Made by a program: the position numbers and the translations under genes. Positions 1-12,255 of a stretch of 64,000 bases of DNA are shown here, piece by piece. The stretch comes from Paramecium tetraurelia. Taxonomy: Eukaryota; Ciliophora; Oligohymenophorea; Peniculida; Parameciidae. The stretch's first letter is position 1, and each line of letters opens with the position of its first letter. The notes beneath the pieces are model-generated. The model worked only from the letters and a program-made list of their open reading frames with translations. It ran no database searches and was not told the DNA's origin. The DNA lies in contig NW_001799024.1 of assembly GCF_000165425.1 (NCBI RefSeq), positions 124,001-188,000 of the forward strand. The letters are read 5' to 3'.

Positions 1-825
1 ATAAAATTTCGTGTGACTCTGTAGAATCCCATGTGGCAAAATGTAATTGGAATTAAAAAACAAATTAGTGCTAATCATAGAATACAAATTTAAATTAACA
101 CTAGAATTATGGGCAATATAATGAGTGTGGTTGGTATTAAAAATGTGACTAAAAAAAGCTAATGTAAGTTATCAAAACATTTAATTAAAGTGAAGAAGAG
201 ATATAGAGATGTGACAGTATTGATTCTTTTCAGTAGTGCATCTCATTTAATAACAATGGTATAGGATGCACATGGAAACATAATAAATGCTATTAAATTT
301 CACAATGTAGCGAAATCAATGATTTTATGTAATGCAGAATATCTAGAATAAAAGAGAAGTAATACATTTGATATAGTATTAGATGCTAATTGGTTATTAA
401 TGGCAAGTCATCACGTATGGAAAGATAGTATTTTTATTTAGGTGATTTGTTTGATGAATATGAATGCAGGGCAAAGGATTGCAAATTTAATCTATTTTCT
501 TAATGTTAAAATTTTGTGAATGGGAGAAGATGCTTTTAATATTATGGGGAATGTAGCTAATGTTCATATTTCACAACGCTATAATCTTGCTCAGATACAA
601 ATCAATGCACTTGGTAAAATGATGTTTGCAGGAACATATTGTATTACAATTTAAAAATTTAGATGTTCTGACTTGAAAGGGAAAAACCACTGTGAAAGTA
701 AACCATTTTGTTTGTTCAATCAATCGAATTTATAATGTGAAACAAGAACTGACAACCAACTTTATTGTTATGCCTATGATATACCATCTGATCCAATAAA
801 ATCAAAAAAAAAAGTAGAAATTTGA
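1..825 (+). CDS. Cysteine-rich surface-antigen-like protein, 3' end (partial)
   Basis: The gene enters from the left edge in the frame whose codons start at position 3 and ends at TGA 823-825. Two short introns, near 347-370 and 635-656, keep the frame open. The protein has regularly spaced cysteines, often as Cys-x-Trp (CNW, CGWYQKC, CTWKHNKC, CTWQNDVC), which is the style of Paramecium surface (immobilisation) antigen repeats. The C-terminus is charged (KSKKKVEI) rather than hydrophobic, so no GPI-type tail is visible. This suggests a relative or a soluble Cys-rich protein rather than a classical GPI-anchored antigen. The N-terminus lies outside the window. The family call rests on cysteine pattern only. 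Confidence 0.6.
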
Positions 826-974
826 TTGTTAGAAATGTTGTATTTATCTAAAGATTTTTATTAAAAATTGAGAATTGTAGTTATAATCTGTACGATTAAT
901 ATTTTTAAGTATTTAAGCTTAAGAGTTCATAAATATTTTCTATATGAAATTTAGTTATTCATTTAATGCTTATA

Positions 975-1613
975 TCAAATAGCTTTCAGATATTTTGCAA
1001 TTTATTTATTCAATATTGACACCAATTTGTATAATTTTTGATTTAATAATAACCTTTTGTAAGTTCTCTTATACCATTTATACAAAATGGATTTCTTCTT
1101 AACTTTTTGGATCTAAAATATTTTATATAAAGTAAATATAAGTCTTTAATTATTTCTATAAATTTTCACTAAAGCATTCCATACTTTTTTTGTTGTTAAG
1201 GTTGGCTATTTTTTTGCCGTAGAAGATATCTTAAATTCACTAACAGAATATTTTGAAGATTTAAAATTGTTACTAAAAGTAGGGGAAGAAATTAACGACT
1301 AACTTAATTTGTTAGATTTATATTATCTACTCCATTTAGAGAATGTTTTCATTAAGATTTTCTAATTAGTACGTTCTTGAATAATCTTCGTTTTCTCATT
1401 GTCAATTTAAAGTTTTTGACGAATTTGCTTAAATGAGTATTATAGTAATTGCTAGCTTATTTTATGAAAAGCTGCTTCTAATTTAGAGAAATATTCTTTT
1501 TTTAGATGGCTTCGCCTTTATTCTTTAACTTTGAAATATGAAACATGGCAGGTTCTTGGAATTTGACGAACAGGTGACTTTGATCTTGAACGAATAATTT
1601 GATTAAAATTCAT
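975..1613 (-). CDS. Small Sfi1-like helical repeat protein
   Basis: A single open frame of 212 codons with no intron, starting MNFNQIIRSRSKSPV and ending YLKAI. It is basic and helical. It carries several degenerate units with a hydrophobic-x-x-Trp core (KTFSKWSRQY, VWNALVKIYR, SILYKWYKRTYKR) spaced as in Sfi1/centrin-binding repeats, a family that is expanded in Paramecium and associated with basal bodies and infraciliary lattice. That function is inferred from the motif style; the repeats are few and loose. An overlapping plus-strand frame (1087-1380) is also open but looks less protein-like. Confidence 0.6.
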
Positions 1614-2301
1614 ATATACATATAAATTTTGTTTCTGAACATATGTCACCTTGTCATTCAAAATCCTTATTGTTCTCATATTTATAACTTAAATCTACTG
1701 AAAACAAGCTTCTTAGAGTTTATATAGATTTCCTAAAAATCATTAGTAATAATAAAGTTAATTAGCTATTTTGTAATAAAGATAAATTCATTGATTGTAT
1801 GTCTATAATGTATAGTATTTAATTGAAAAAGAAAACTTCAATTCTTAATCTTTTATTTATTTATTAGTTTAGTTTAGTTTATTAAAAATAGTATTTTATA
1901 ATAATTCTAAAATTAACTTAAAAAAGGAGATAACTCAATTAAAGCATTTATTAAATTATAATAATATATTTATTTTTATCAGGAAGAATATTCATTTTTT
2001 GTCTCTTTCTGAAAGCATAATTATATAGTATTCTTATTTATATCTATAATTAATAAATACTTTTAAGTAATAAAACATAATGGCTAATGATTCCTTTGAC
2101 TCAATTATCGATATTTTCTAGGTCGAGTATGAATGCAAATTTTTCAAAAAGTCGACGAAACTAGAATGGTTATGTCTCGTTTGACTGGAATATATCATTT
2201 ATATTCAATTCTGATTTGGTAAAGAGTGAATAAAGACACATTCAATTTAAAAACGTAAACTTTTTTGATTTTAATCTCTTATTAATTTTAATTTTTCAAT
2301 T
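1614..2301. other. AT-rich divergent intergenic region with one small ORF
   Basis: About 690 bp between the divergent starts at 1613 (-) and 2302 (+). Most of it is low-complexity A/T sequence. One short plus-strand frame, 2080-2184 (34 codons, MANDSFDSIIDIF...), has higher GC and a protein-like composition. It could be a fragment of a decayed gene or the first exon of something not recognised. Nothing else is visible. Confidence 0.4.
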
Positions 2302-5300
2302 ATGCTTTTCATTCCTTTTGTTTTACTAATTCCAAGCTGCGTTGGTTTCCGTGATTTTGCAGGAAATTTTACTAAAGCAAACTCTAATTTTAGTTGTCCC
2401 GAATATCATTATTACTAACCAGACTTAATTCCTCATACATGTGTTGGTATATATCTTTTATAAAGAAGGGTATGTGAATATTTGCAAAGGAGTTACTGAA
2501 GTAACTGTAAAAATATACAATTTTTAAGAAGTGCTTTGCCATCCTAGATTTTAAGCTTTTAATCTATAGCCTCTTACTACTAATAATTATATTCTTATAT
2601 GCGTTCCCCCTTACTCAACAACTTACCAATACAATTCGAATGGTGAAGTAGTTCACACATGCGAATGTAAATTAGAATCAATTATTTTTTAGTAACCAAT
2701 AATGTTTTTTGTGTTTTAGCTTAAAAATATGGTTCAACAATAAAATGTGAATATTGTTTTGGATATTTAATGAAGACTCCTTGTGATTATATAAAATCTG
2801 GTATAATGGTATTAAGTGTATATCCTCCAATTGTTAAATGTATTAAAGCTTGATTTATAATTAGAATGTCCTTTAAATTGCAAGCGTTGTGATGTCGTAA
2901 CATTATATTGCTCAGAATGTTTGGATGGTTATACAATAAATGGTCCGGGTGATTATAAATGCAGTTATAGTAATACTATCATTAAAAAGCAGAATGCAAG
3001 ACTGAAGATATGAAGTGTACGTATACTCCTTCGACTTAAACTTATTTGACTGTTTATTGTGCAGTTGGATATGAAATGGTATTGGTTAATGGTTTATATG
3101 TTTGTTAATGTAAAATAATTATCAATATAATTAGTTTGCTCTGCTTATTGTACATTGTGTGCTAATAAAGTATGTCAAACCTGTGACACAGGTTATAAAT
3201 TAGTAAGTGGCAAATGTTTTGGAGATCCCAATTGTGCAGCAATTTCGTATGGAATATATTATTATCATAGAATTATTTATAATTCAAATAACTCTCCTAT
3301 TGGATATACCTGTTTATAGTGTGATTTTGGATACTTTCAAAATGGTCCACTTTGCCAATGTAATTCATTAAAGTTTGAATAATAGTGTGTTCCTCAATGC
3401 CTGGTTTAGAGACTTGTTTTTTGTGCAATTCAGGAACAGTATGCAAGACATGTTAATCAGGATATTACTTGAACGATCAAAAGTAATGTATACCTTTTGA
3501 TGGGTGTGATGGAAGATGCAATACTTGTTTGACGAATGATCCATTTTATTGTACAACTTGTGATTACACAAATCTTAAAAGAGTTACAGTAAATGGCCAG
3601 TGTGTTTGTGCACAAGCATAAAATTATGCTGAAAGATTTGGGACCTGTGTTTTATGCACAGAAGGATTCTGTAAGACTTGTACTCTTGACTTTTTTTAAT
3701 GCACATCATGTGATCCAGCAAGGAATAGAGTTCTTGTTGGCACGAATTGTCCATGTCTATAAGGATATTACGAAACTTATTTGGATGATATGAAGTGTTA
3801 AAGTATTAAACTATATTAATTTAGAATGTCATGAAACTTGCTATAATTGCGACGATCCAACAAAGAATGATTGTACTGAATGTGATAGTCTCAAGAACAG
3901 ATATTTGTTCCAAGGATAATGTATATGCAAAAGAGGATATGTGGAAGCCTTATCAGGTGGAGCTTTGCTTTGTTTAGGTTCTTATATCAGTTTAATAGAA
4001 TATAGCATGTCATCCTAGATGTGAAAAATGCTCGAAACCAAAAGACGCTACTACCAATAAATACTGCACTCTTTGTATTGCAGGTCAAAATAGGATGTTG
4101 ACAAGCAAATAATCATGTGATTGTATGAACACATACGGAGATTTAAATGGGGTTTAGGATGTTTGTTTCTGTAACCCTTTATTATATCATAGAATGCTAT
4201 TATACTTGTGGTGGTTGTATTAACAATCAACCTACTGGTTGCAATATGTGTCTTGCATCTTCAAATAGGTATTTGACATCGACGAAGGAATGCTTATGCA
4301 AAGACAATTATTTTGAAGATGGTGTCAATAATAGAGATTGCAAAAGTATTATTTCTATTTGAAAATAGGATGTCATTATTCTTGTTATAATTGTAATAAC
4401 AATTCTGGCATAGATCAATGCACCTAGTGTCCTACTACGAGAGTAGCTGATGGAACTGGATCTACTTTTAAGTGTTTATGTTCGGATCCTCATTCCTTTG
4501 ATGATGGCTAAAGTCTACTTTGTGGTTAATGTCATTATTCATGCTTGACTTGCAATGGATATGATAAGTCTAATTGTTTGACTTGCGATTTGGCTTATAG
4601 AGTATTTGGATTTTCAAAATGTTAATGTCCAACTGGATACTATGAGGTGGGATAACTTTAATGCTAAAGTAAAATTTAAAATCATTATGAGAATGTCATT
4701 TTACTTGCCAGAATTGTTATGATAAGAATTCAGACAATTGCATCACTTGTTCAGCTAATATGAATCGGACTATGATGGGAAACACTTGTATATGCAAGAG
4801 TGGCACATCAGATTACAATGGTTCGCAAGCATTGTGTGAGAGTAATAATATAAATTTGAAATAAAAGATTGTTCATATCGCTGTGCTAATTGTACTTAAC
4901 TTGATACTAGCCAATGCACAAGTTGTCCAGAATTTTCATTTAGAGAACTAGGAGCTAATAAATCTTGTTCGTGTCCATCTAATTTAATTGATATTCCCGT
5001 AAATCCAACTTGTCAAGGTAAACATTTACAATACTCGATTAGTTTGTCACTATACCTGTTATTCATGTTCAGGATTTAAATCGACACAATGTACAAATTG
5101 CAGCGATCTATAATTAAGACAATTAAATAGTAAAGGAGAATGTGAATGCAAAAGCCATTATTATGATATTGGAAGTGCATAATGTCAAAGTTTATTCTCT
5201 CAATATTCTTAGTTTGCAGTAAATTTTGTGTGGATTGTTATCAAACATCTACTAATTGTACTTCATGCCCTTCAGATAGATATTTGACTACTACGAGTAC

Positions 5301-8300
5301 ATGTCTTTGTAAGACAAAACTATAAGGACTGTTGATTAGTACATTCTAATTCTCTACTCAAACGACTTGTTCTAAATGTCATTACTCCTGTTTGACCTGC
5401 GATGGATTTTCATCCTTAAATTGCATAACATGTTCAGATACTGAAAATAGAATTCAGACTGGAACTGCCTGTTTATGTAAGCCTAACTATTTTGATTATG
5501 GTTCTTCTTTATGCAAAAGTATGGATTGATTAATGAACCTCATAGAATGCAGTTACAGATGTAAAACCTGTTCTTAAAGAGAGGAGTAGTGTCTAAGTTG
5601 TCCTCCTTTTAGTCTAAGAGAATATAATTCTTTAATGATGCTATGTAATTGTCCTAATGGCTATTATGATGACGGAACCAATCCATTGTGCTAATGTATT
5701 TAATTCATCGAAAATAGAATGCCATTACACTTGCTTAAAATGCACTGGCTTAGCAACCAATTGTGAATTATGCTCAGGCATTTCCTAAAGAATCTTAGAT
5801 CAAATCTTGTTAACATGTAATTGTTAGCAAGGATATTATGATGATGGAGTTGAAATTTGTAAATAGTGTCATTATACTTGTTTTTCCTGTAATGGAGCAG
5901 GACCTAACTCCTGTAATTCATGTCCATCTGTGGCTACTTCGTATAGAGTATTCTATAATAAAACATGCAATTGTTTAAATGGATACTACGATGATGGGTC
6001 ATCAAGCAATTGTAAGAAATGCTAGAATTAATGTTTAACTTGTCAAACCTATTCGTATCAATGTTTATTATGTCCATCTACCAGACACTTAGATGGATCG
6101 AGTTGTATTTGTGATTTAGGATATTATGATACTGGGGCATAGAAGTGCAGTCAATGTGTTTCTAATTGCTTAAATTGTTAAACCTCATCCACTAATTGCG
6201 TTTCATGTGATTCTACTAAAAAGAGAATTTTAAATACAACAACAAAAACTTGTGTTTGTCAAAGTGGCACAATAGAAATCAACGGCATTTGTTAGGATTG
6301 CGATATTTAATGTAAAACTTGTTCCAATTCTACATCCTATTGCACATCATGTGAATCCATAAGATTGTTAGACAATAATTAATGCATCTGTCTAGATGGT
6401 ACTTATGAATCCAGCATTGACCATTAATGCTATTTTTGTCATAAGTCATGTTTAACTTGTGTCTATCAAGCTACTTAATGTTTGACATGTTCTGAACCAG
6501 ATTTTAGAATTATTAAACCTGGAAATGGTTGTGCATGTTTTGATGGATATTATGAAAACTCAATAACACTATCTTGTGAAAAATGTGATAGTCCTTGTAA
6601 AACATGTGATCTATACGCAACCAATTGTACCTCTTGCTTTGAAGCACTTCATTACAATAAATAATAAAATTATTGTGTGTGTCAATCTGGCTATTTTTAC
6701 AATGCTACTACTAAATTATGTGAAGGTATATTAACATTATTATCCATCATAGCCTGCAATTTCACATGTAAGGAATGTAGCACTTAGCTAAAATGTACGC
6801 AATGTGATTTAAGTACTAGATATTTTGATGATCAACACTTTAAGTGTCTTTGCTAAGATGGCTATTACGAGGCAAATCTGAGTTAATGTCAAAGTATATT
6901 GATTTGTTATTCTTTTTAGTATGCCATATCTCATGCTAAACTTGCATCACTTCTTCTAATAATTGTCTAACATGTGAAACACTACTATACTATAGAAATT
7001 TTAATAATAATTAATGCATTTGCTAAGATGGATATTATGATATTGGAATATCAATGTGTTAGAAATGTAATGATGTTTGCAAAACATGCTAAGTAACAGC
7101 ATACAAATGTTATTCATGTTATCAAAGTGAACACATTCGAACACTTGTTAGTAACTAATGTATCTGCCAAACTGGTTATTATGATAATGGAACTTTAGTT
7201 TGTTAGAGTAATAAAATAGAATTATGATTAGAATGTTCAAATGAATGTCTTACTTGTAGTGGATCAGAGAATCATTGTACTAGTTGCGATATCAATCAAA
7301 AGAGAATCGATTAATCAGTTATCTATAGATGTCCATGCATGACAGGTTTTTATTCCGATGAAAATAAGATTTGCTAAAGTAATTATTGAACTTAACTGTT
7401 AGAATGTCATATCAAATGCACTTCTTGTCTAAATCAAAGTGATCATTGTCTCAGCTGTAAACTTGTAACTGGCAGCAATAGATACACATTGTCATAGAAT
7501 TGTGATTGTAAAGCTGGCTACTTTGATGACGGGATTTAATTACAGTGCTAACAATGCAATCAGAGATGTAAAACATGTGTAAATACTTCAACCAATTGTT
7601 TAACATGTTTCGATAGTTTGAGATTCAACCCTCCTAATTGCAATTGCATTGATGGCAATTATGAAGATGCGTAAAAATATTGCTAACGTATTTAAATTTA
7701 TTAATCTATTAGCATGTAATCATGAATGTAGTACATGTATCAACAAACCAGAAAATTGTTTAACTTGTAAACCTGGTAGAATGACAGCCTAATGTGTATG
7801 CCAAGATGGTTATTTCGAAGCTGGAGTATAAGAATGCTTAAGTAATCAATTAAATCATTTCCATAGAATGTAATATTTAATGTAACACCTGTAATCAAAC
7901 AGCCTCAAACTGTTTATCATGTAAAGGTGATCGTATTAATTCGCCAGGCTGTTCATGTCCATTAGGTTACTTTGATGATCTCATAAATCAAAATTGCCAA
8001 CTATGTGACTCATTATGCTAAACATGCGATCGACTTGGTTGCTCCACTTGTGCAGGAAATAGAATTATATCAAAAGAATACACTTGTGATCCCCCTAACA
8101 ATTCCATATGTAATAATATCACTCCTTGGTGTTCAAGTAAATTGTTACACTATTTTTAGCTTGTGATGTTGCAGTGTTGAATATTCAAATATCTGATGAT
8201 TTAAAATCTGTCATTGTTAAATTTGATTTCCCCTTGAATCCTAAAAGTTTCTCTAGTTAAGTTTAAAAAAACCTTTGCTATCAAATTTTATCCAACACTA

Positions 8301-11300
8301 CTTTAAGTAAATTTGGATTCAATCCTCAATGTCAAATTGATGATATTGATCAAAAAATTCTATATCTTAATTTCGGCAATAATCCAACTATAATTGAAGG
8401 AGATTCCATTGAATTCCTGCCAAATACCTTATAACAATTAGATTGCAATAGTAAATTATCAGTGTTCGTATTAACCGATGTAAAGGCGCCAGGAAATCCA
8501 GTTATTCCTATTTTAGAATTCAATGTACCTGAAATTTAATTGAATCCTTGTGACAGTAATATTATTAGTGTAAAATCAAAATCAAATGATGGTTTTAGAG
8601 GATTAAAAAATATAATATGGTCTTATGCTGTTTAAGGATCCTCTGGCCATGGAGATCTCGAAAATTTTATCCAATTATAGTCAAGTCTCCAGTTATTAGA
8701 TTTAAATATGGATGCCTTAATACTACCAATTTAATCTAACATTACATTTACAGTAGTATTTTCCAACTTTATTGGACAATAATCTTCATAAGTCATTAAG
8801 ATATCAACCCATTCGGGTGCTGCTCCTTCAGTTAATTTTAATGTCAAAAAACAGTTTTATTCATTTTCAGTCATCAATATCATTTTTACAATATAAAAGA
8901 TCAATTGCACTACAAAATTGATTGAAAATCCTAATTATCAGATAAGTTTAAAGGAGAAGGCAAAAACATTTGGATCATCTTCAGAAGTTGATTACCAAAC
9001 AGTATCAAGTCAGATTGATTTTAAAATTAAAATCCCCTCTTATAAATTAACTCCAAGAGCTTTCTATACATTTGAATTGAATGTCTCAGATTCATCAATA
9101 AAGTACTTTTCCTCATAATAAACCACTATTGAAATTCTGCCAGCAGGATTTTTATGTAAGTTCTAGGGAGTCCAATAAGTATAAGATTACAAAAAGGATC
9201 TTAGCATGTCAATTGAATGCATAGATTTAGACACCAACTACTTAGCTAATCAAGATCCTGATCTAACTGTCAATGTCAATTGTACTGACTTATCTACAAA
9301 TGATTTTTGTTTGGATGTTAAATCTCAAAAGATTAAAGTAAACTAAACTGATTTTAGACAAAAGATATCGAAATATCAAGTATAACCATATACAGTTTAA
9401 TCATGGAAAGTGACTGCATTAAAAAATGGATCAAATTAAACTTTTGAGTAAATCATCGTATTCTTAGACGATAACTTTAAGGAATTACAGATGAATTATA
9501 GCAAGGGTTATAATATGAGACCAATAAATAATTATGAAAACCTGAATTTCACTTTTGTTATACCTATTATAGATTAACCACTGATTCTAGAATATAGTAT
9601 TGCAATAATATATGATTATGAAGTGTTGGTTATATTGCAACCTAGTTGTTATTCCTATTAATTTAGGTTGTTCGACTATTATCAAAAGTTTACTAAAGGA
9701 AATCAAATTAATCTTAAATTTTTGGTCTAATTTACTAATGATATCATGCCAGGATAGCATAATCTTAAAGTTAATTTAAATTAACCTCCTCAATGCATCA
9801 GTTAGGTTGATTCAAATTCTAATAAAGCTTTAAGTGTTGTAAAGGTGATCGCCAATTGTCTATTTTCAACTGACACCCCATACAAATATCAACTTAGAGT
9901 CTTAATCAATGAACAAGATTATATGGATTACAAATAAAGAAAAACCGATTATTCGTTAATATTATACTCATTTTAGAGTTCAAATAAATTCCAAATTCTA
10001 CTACCTTCCTCGAAAATATATATCATTTTATAAATTATGGATGCAGATGGTTCGATAGAGAATAATTACTAAGAAATAATAATGAATAAAATTGACTTAA
10101 ATTGTACAACTCTTTCATATTAAAATTCCACTTTCAGATATCAAATTGCATTAGCATTAGAATTGCTTCTCAATAATTATTAGAATTCAGCTTGCTTAAA
10201 TGTTGCCAACCAAATCTTATCCAATATTAAATAATTGTCTTCCACCTATAAATTTGAAGATTAGCAATTAGCCTATAAATTTATTAAAATTTACACTCAT
10301 TACTACTTAAATATGAGCTCCTCTAAATCTACTAATAAAACTAAAAGAATATTAATAGAATCTTCGAGTGATAGATGCTATGACAAAGTCAATTAGAAAT
10401 TCATTTTTACAAATAAAAATGTGTCAAATGAACTTTAATATAACTACACGTATTTAAATACTTAATTCAATAAATTGAAAAATGATGTAGACCAATTAAT
10501 TAAAAATAGATATGAAATAGAATAAGAATTAAGTGAAGACACTTTGGTTTTACAAGAGCCCCTTTATTAGCAAAGAGAATTAATAATAGATGCATTGCAG
10601 AATTAATTACTATTCATTGATGATGCATTTTACGTATTATCAAAGACAAAAATAACTATGAATAGTGAGAAATTGCTGATATTGAATATTGGAGAAGAAC
10701 TTCTACAACTAATCTAAATAATTTCTGATTAAATCAATAGCCAAGCCTAAGTAAATGGCAACCAACTAGATATTGAGGGATAATAGTTATCGTGGAAATT
10801 ATTAAGATAATCAAAAAGTGATTTCAATAAGTTAATTAATATTGAATCTGATTTCACTGACAGTTTCGTTGCCTTTGTTGAAAAATCTTAATTGAGTATC
10901 TCTTATAATTTCTATAATTTGTCAACTGAATATTAGGCTCGATTGCAATAACAATTGAACTATACCAACCTATAGATAGATTCAAATAATTTGTTGAGAT
11001 TGAGTCTCAGAAACTATAGAACTATGTAATATTATGTCAACTATGATAATTTGACTTAGAAATATAATGCAATATTACAACAAATATCATATTGTGAGGA
11101 AGACCATTAATATAATTACGATGATATTTATGAACCCTCTTGTATTTAAATGTCAAATAGCAATTTGTTTAATGTTTGTGATCGAATAGATAAGGAAGAG
11201 AATTCCACTGTTAATGTTATTTGTAGTTGCAATCAATTTGGAAATGTGTTTATAATTCAAAGTCCCCTAAATTAGACTAAATTTATTAACGACTCTGGAA

Positions 11301-12157
11301 TTTAAATTGAATCTTTAGAAACAGATCAGAAAACTCTAGAAATTTTTGAATAACCATTCATCTTATTATAAAGCATATTGACTTGCTTTTCAATTTTAGT
11401 TTATTATTAATTGTACACTTTGGAAAATACACCTCAAGAATAGATGAGTTAATAGTATCAAAATATAGAGAGTTCGGATGATTTAAGTAAATTAGAAAGG
11501 AAAGATCAATTGAAATGCTACCCAGGTGATGTCTTTATTATTAAGGAGAATTATAAAGTATATTATTTTATTTATTTTAGTACATTCATCAATTTTTTTC
11601 GATATTCTATTGCGATGATGTAGTTGTAAAGAAGAGTTATAGATTCCTACAATTTTTCACTGAACTTAGTTTTCTGAATCCAATGGCAATTCTCCTATTA
11701 ACTACATTTTCAGACGAATTGCTATTAAAAATGGTATTCTTCATCAATTTTTCGATGATCTTATTAATGAGATTTATATTTAAGTTGTTTTAGGCAATAT
11801 ATAGATTTGGTGGAAAACTTGCTATGCTAATAGTCTGTATTTAGATTTTGTTGCAAATATTGTCTTACATTTTGTTCATTTATGCGCTTATGAATAAGTA
11901 AGATAAACAATCTTTAATATTTTAGCACCTAGAACTCTGCCTACATCAATTATATGATAGGCGTGATAATAGGAGGAACAATGGTTTTGACCTATTTGAT
12001 ATACGACCCATTGATTATTTTTGTCAGAATACAGATCTATAAACTAATAATCTAGAGTATTAAAAGCCAGCAACTGAATCCACTATTCCATTTTGTCTAT
12101 TTCTTTATTCAACATTACAAGTTGGATTAAATATTTGACAAATATGTGGTTTTTTGA
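2302..12157 (+). CDS. Giant furin-like-repeat/REJ/GPS membrane protein (paralog A)
   Basis: Starts with a signal peptide (MLFIPFVLLIPSCVG) and ends ...YKLDQIFDKYVVF-TGA. Order of parts: about 5.7 kb of cysteine-rich modules of furin-like/EGF type (recurrent Cys-x2-Cys, GYYDDG and LTC/CTSC blocks, 2450-8130); a beta-rich REJ-like region (about 8150-10400); a charged helical stretch; a GPS-like Cys-x-Cys-Asn motif (ICSCNQFGNVF, near 11220); then hydrophobic segments from 11355 to the end, at least six of them. Many 19-30 nt introns split the gene. The layout resembles polycystin-1/adhesion-receptor proteins, so a surface or ciliary-membrane receptor role is inferred; the ligand is unknown. It is convergent with paralog B, 98 bp away. 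Start chosen from the signal peptide. Confidence 0.85.
2450..8135 (+). repeat. Furin-like cysteine-rich module array of paralog A
   Basis: Roughly two dozen tandem modules of about 45-60 residues. A typical unit reads CHYTC...C..C......R......C.C..GYYDDG. Tiny introns fall repeatedly at the same place, just before the CH/CN cysteine pair, splitting the preceding codon after its first base (phase 1). DNA identity between modules within the gene is low; the periodicity is at protein level. Confidence 0.8.
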
Positions 12158-12255
12158 TTTAGAGTTAAATGAATAAAATGATAATATTTGTATTCGTAGC
12201 AAATATTAATTATATATACAACAATTCTCCCATTAATATTAGATGTATAATAATA

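Noticed and set aside
1-825. A long plus-strand frame starting at position 1, interrupted once by TGA at 517-519, suggesting a recoded stop
   Set aside because: Another frame in the same region, with two short introns, gives a regular Cys-rich surface-antigen-like protein. The first frame is a shadow; only its last 60 codons are real, reached through splicing.
1087-1380. 97-codon plus-strand ORF with ATG
   Set aside because: It overlaps the 212-codon minus-strand gene, which has repeated W-containing helical units and better composition. Open frames of this length arise by chance with one stop codon.
2450-8135. CRISPR-like or tandem DNA repeat array
   Set aside because: Units are diverged at DNA level and vary in length; the periodicity is in cysteines of a translated protein.
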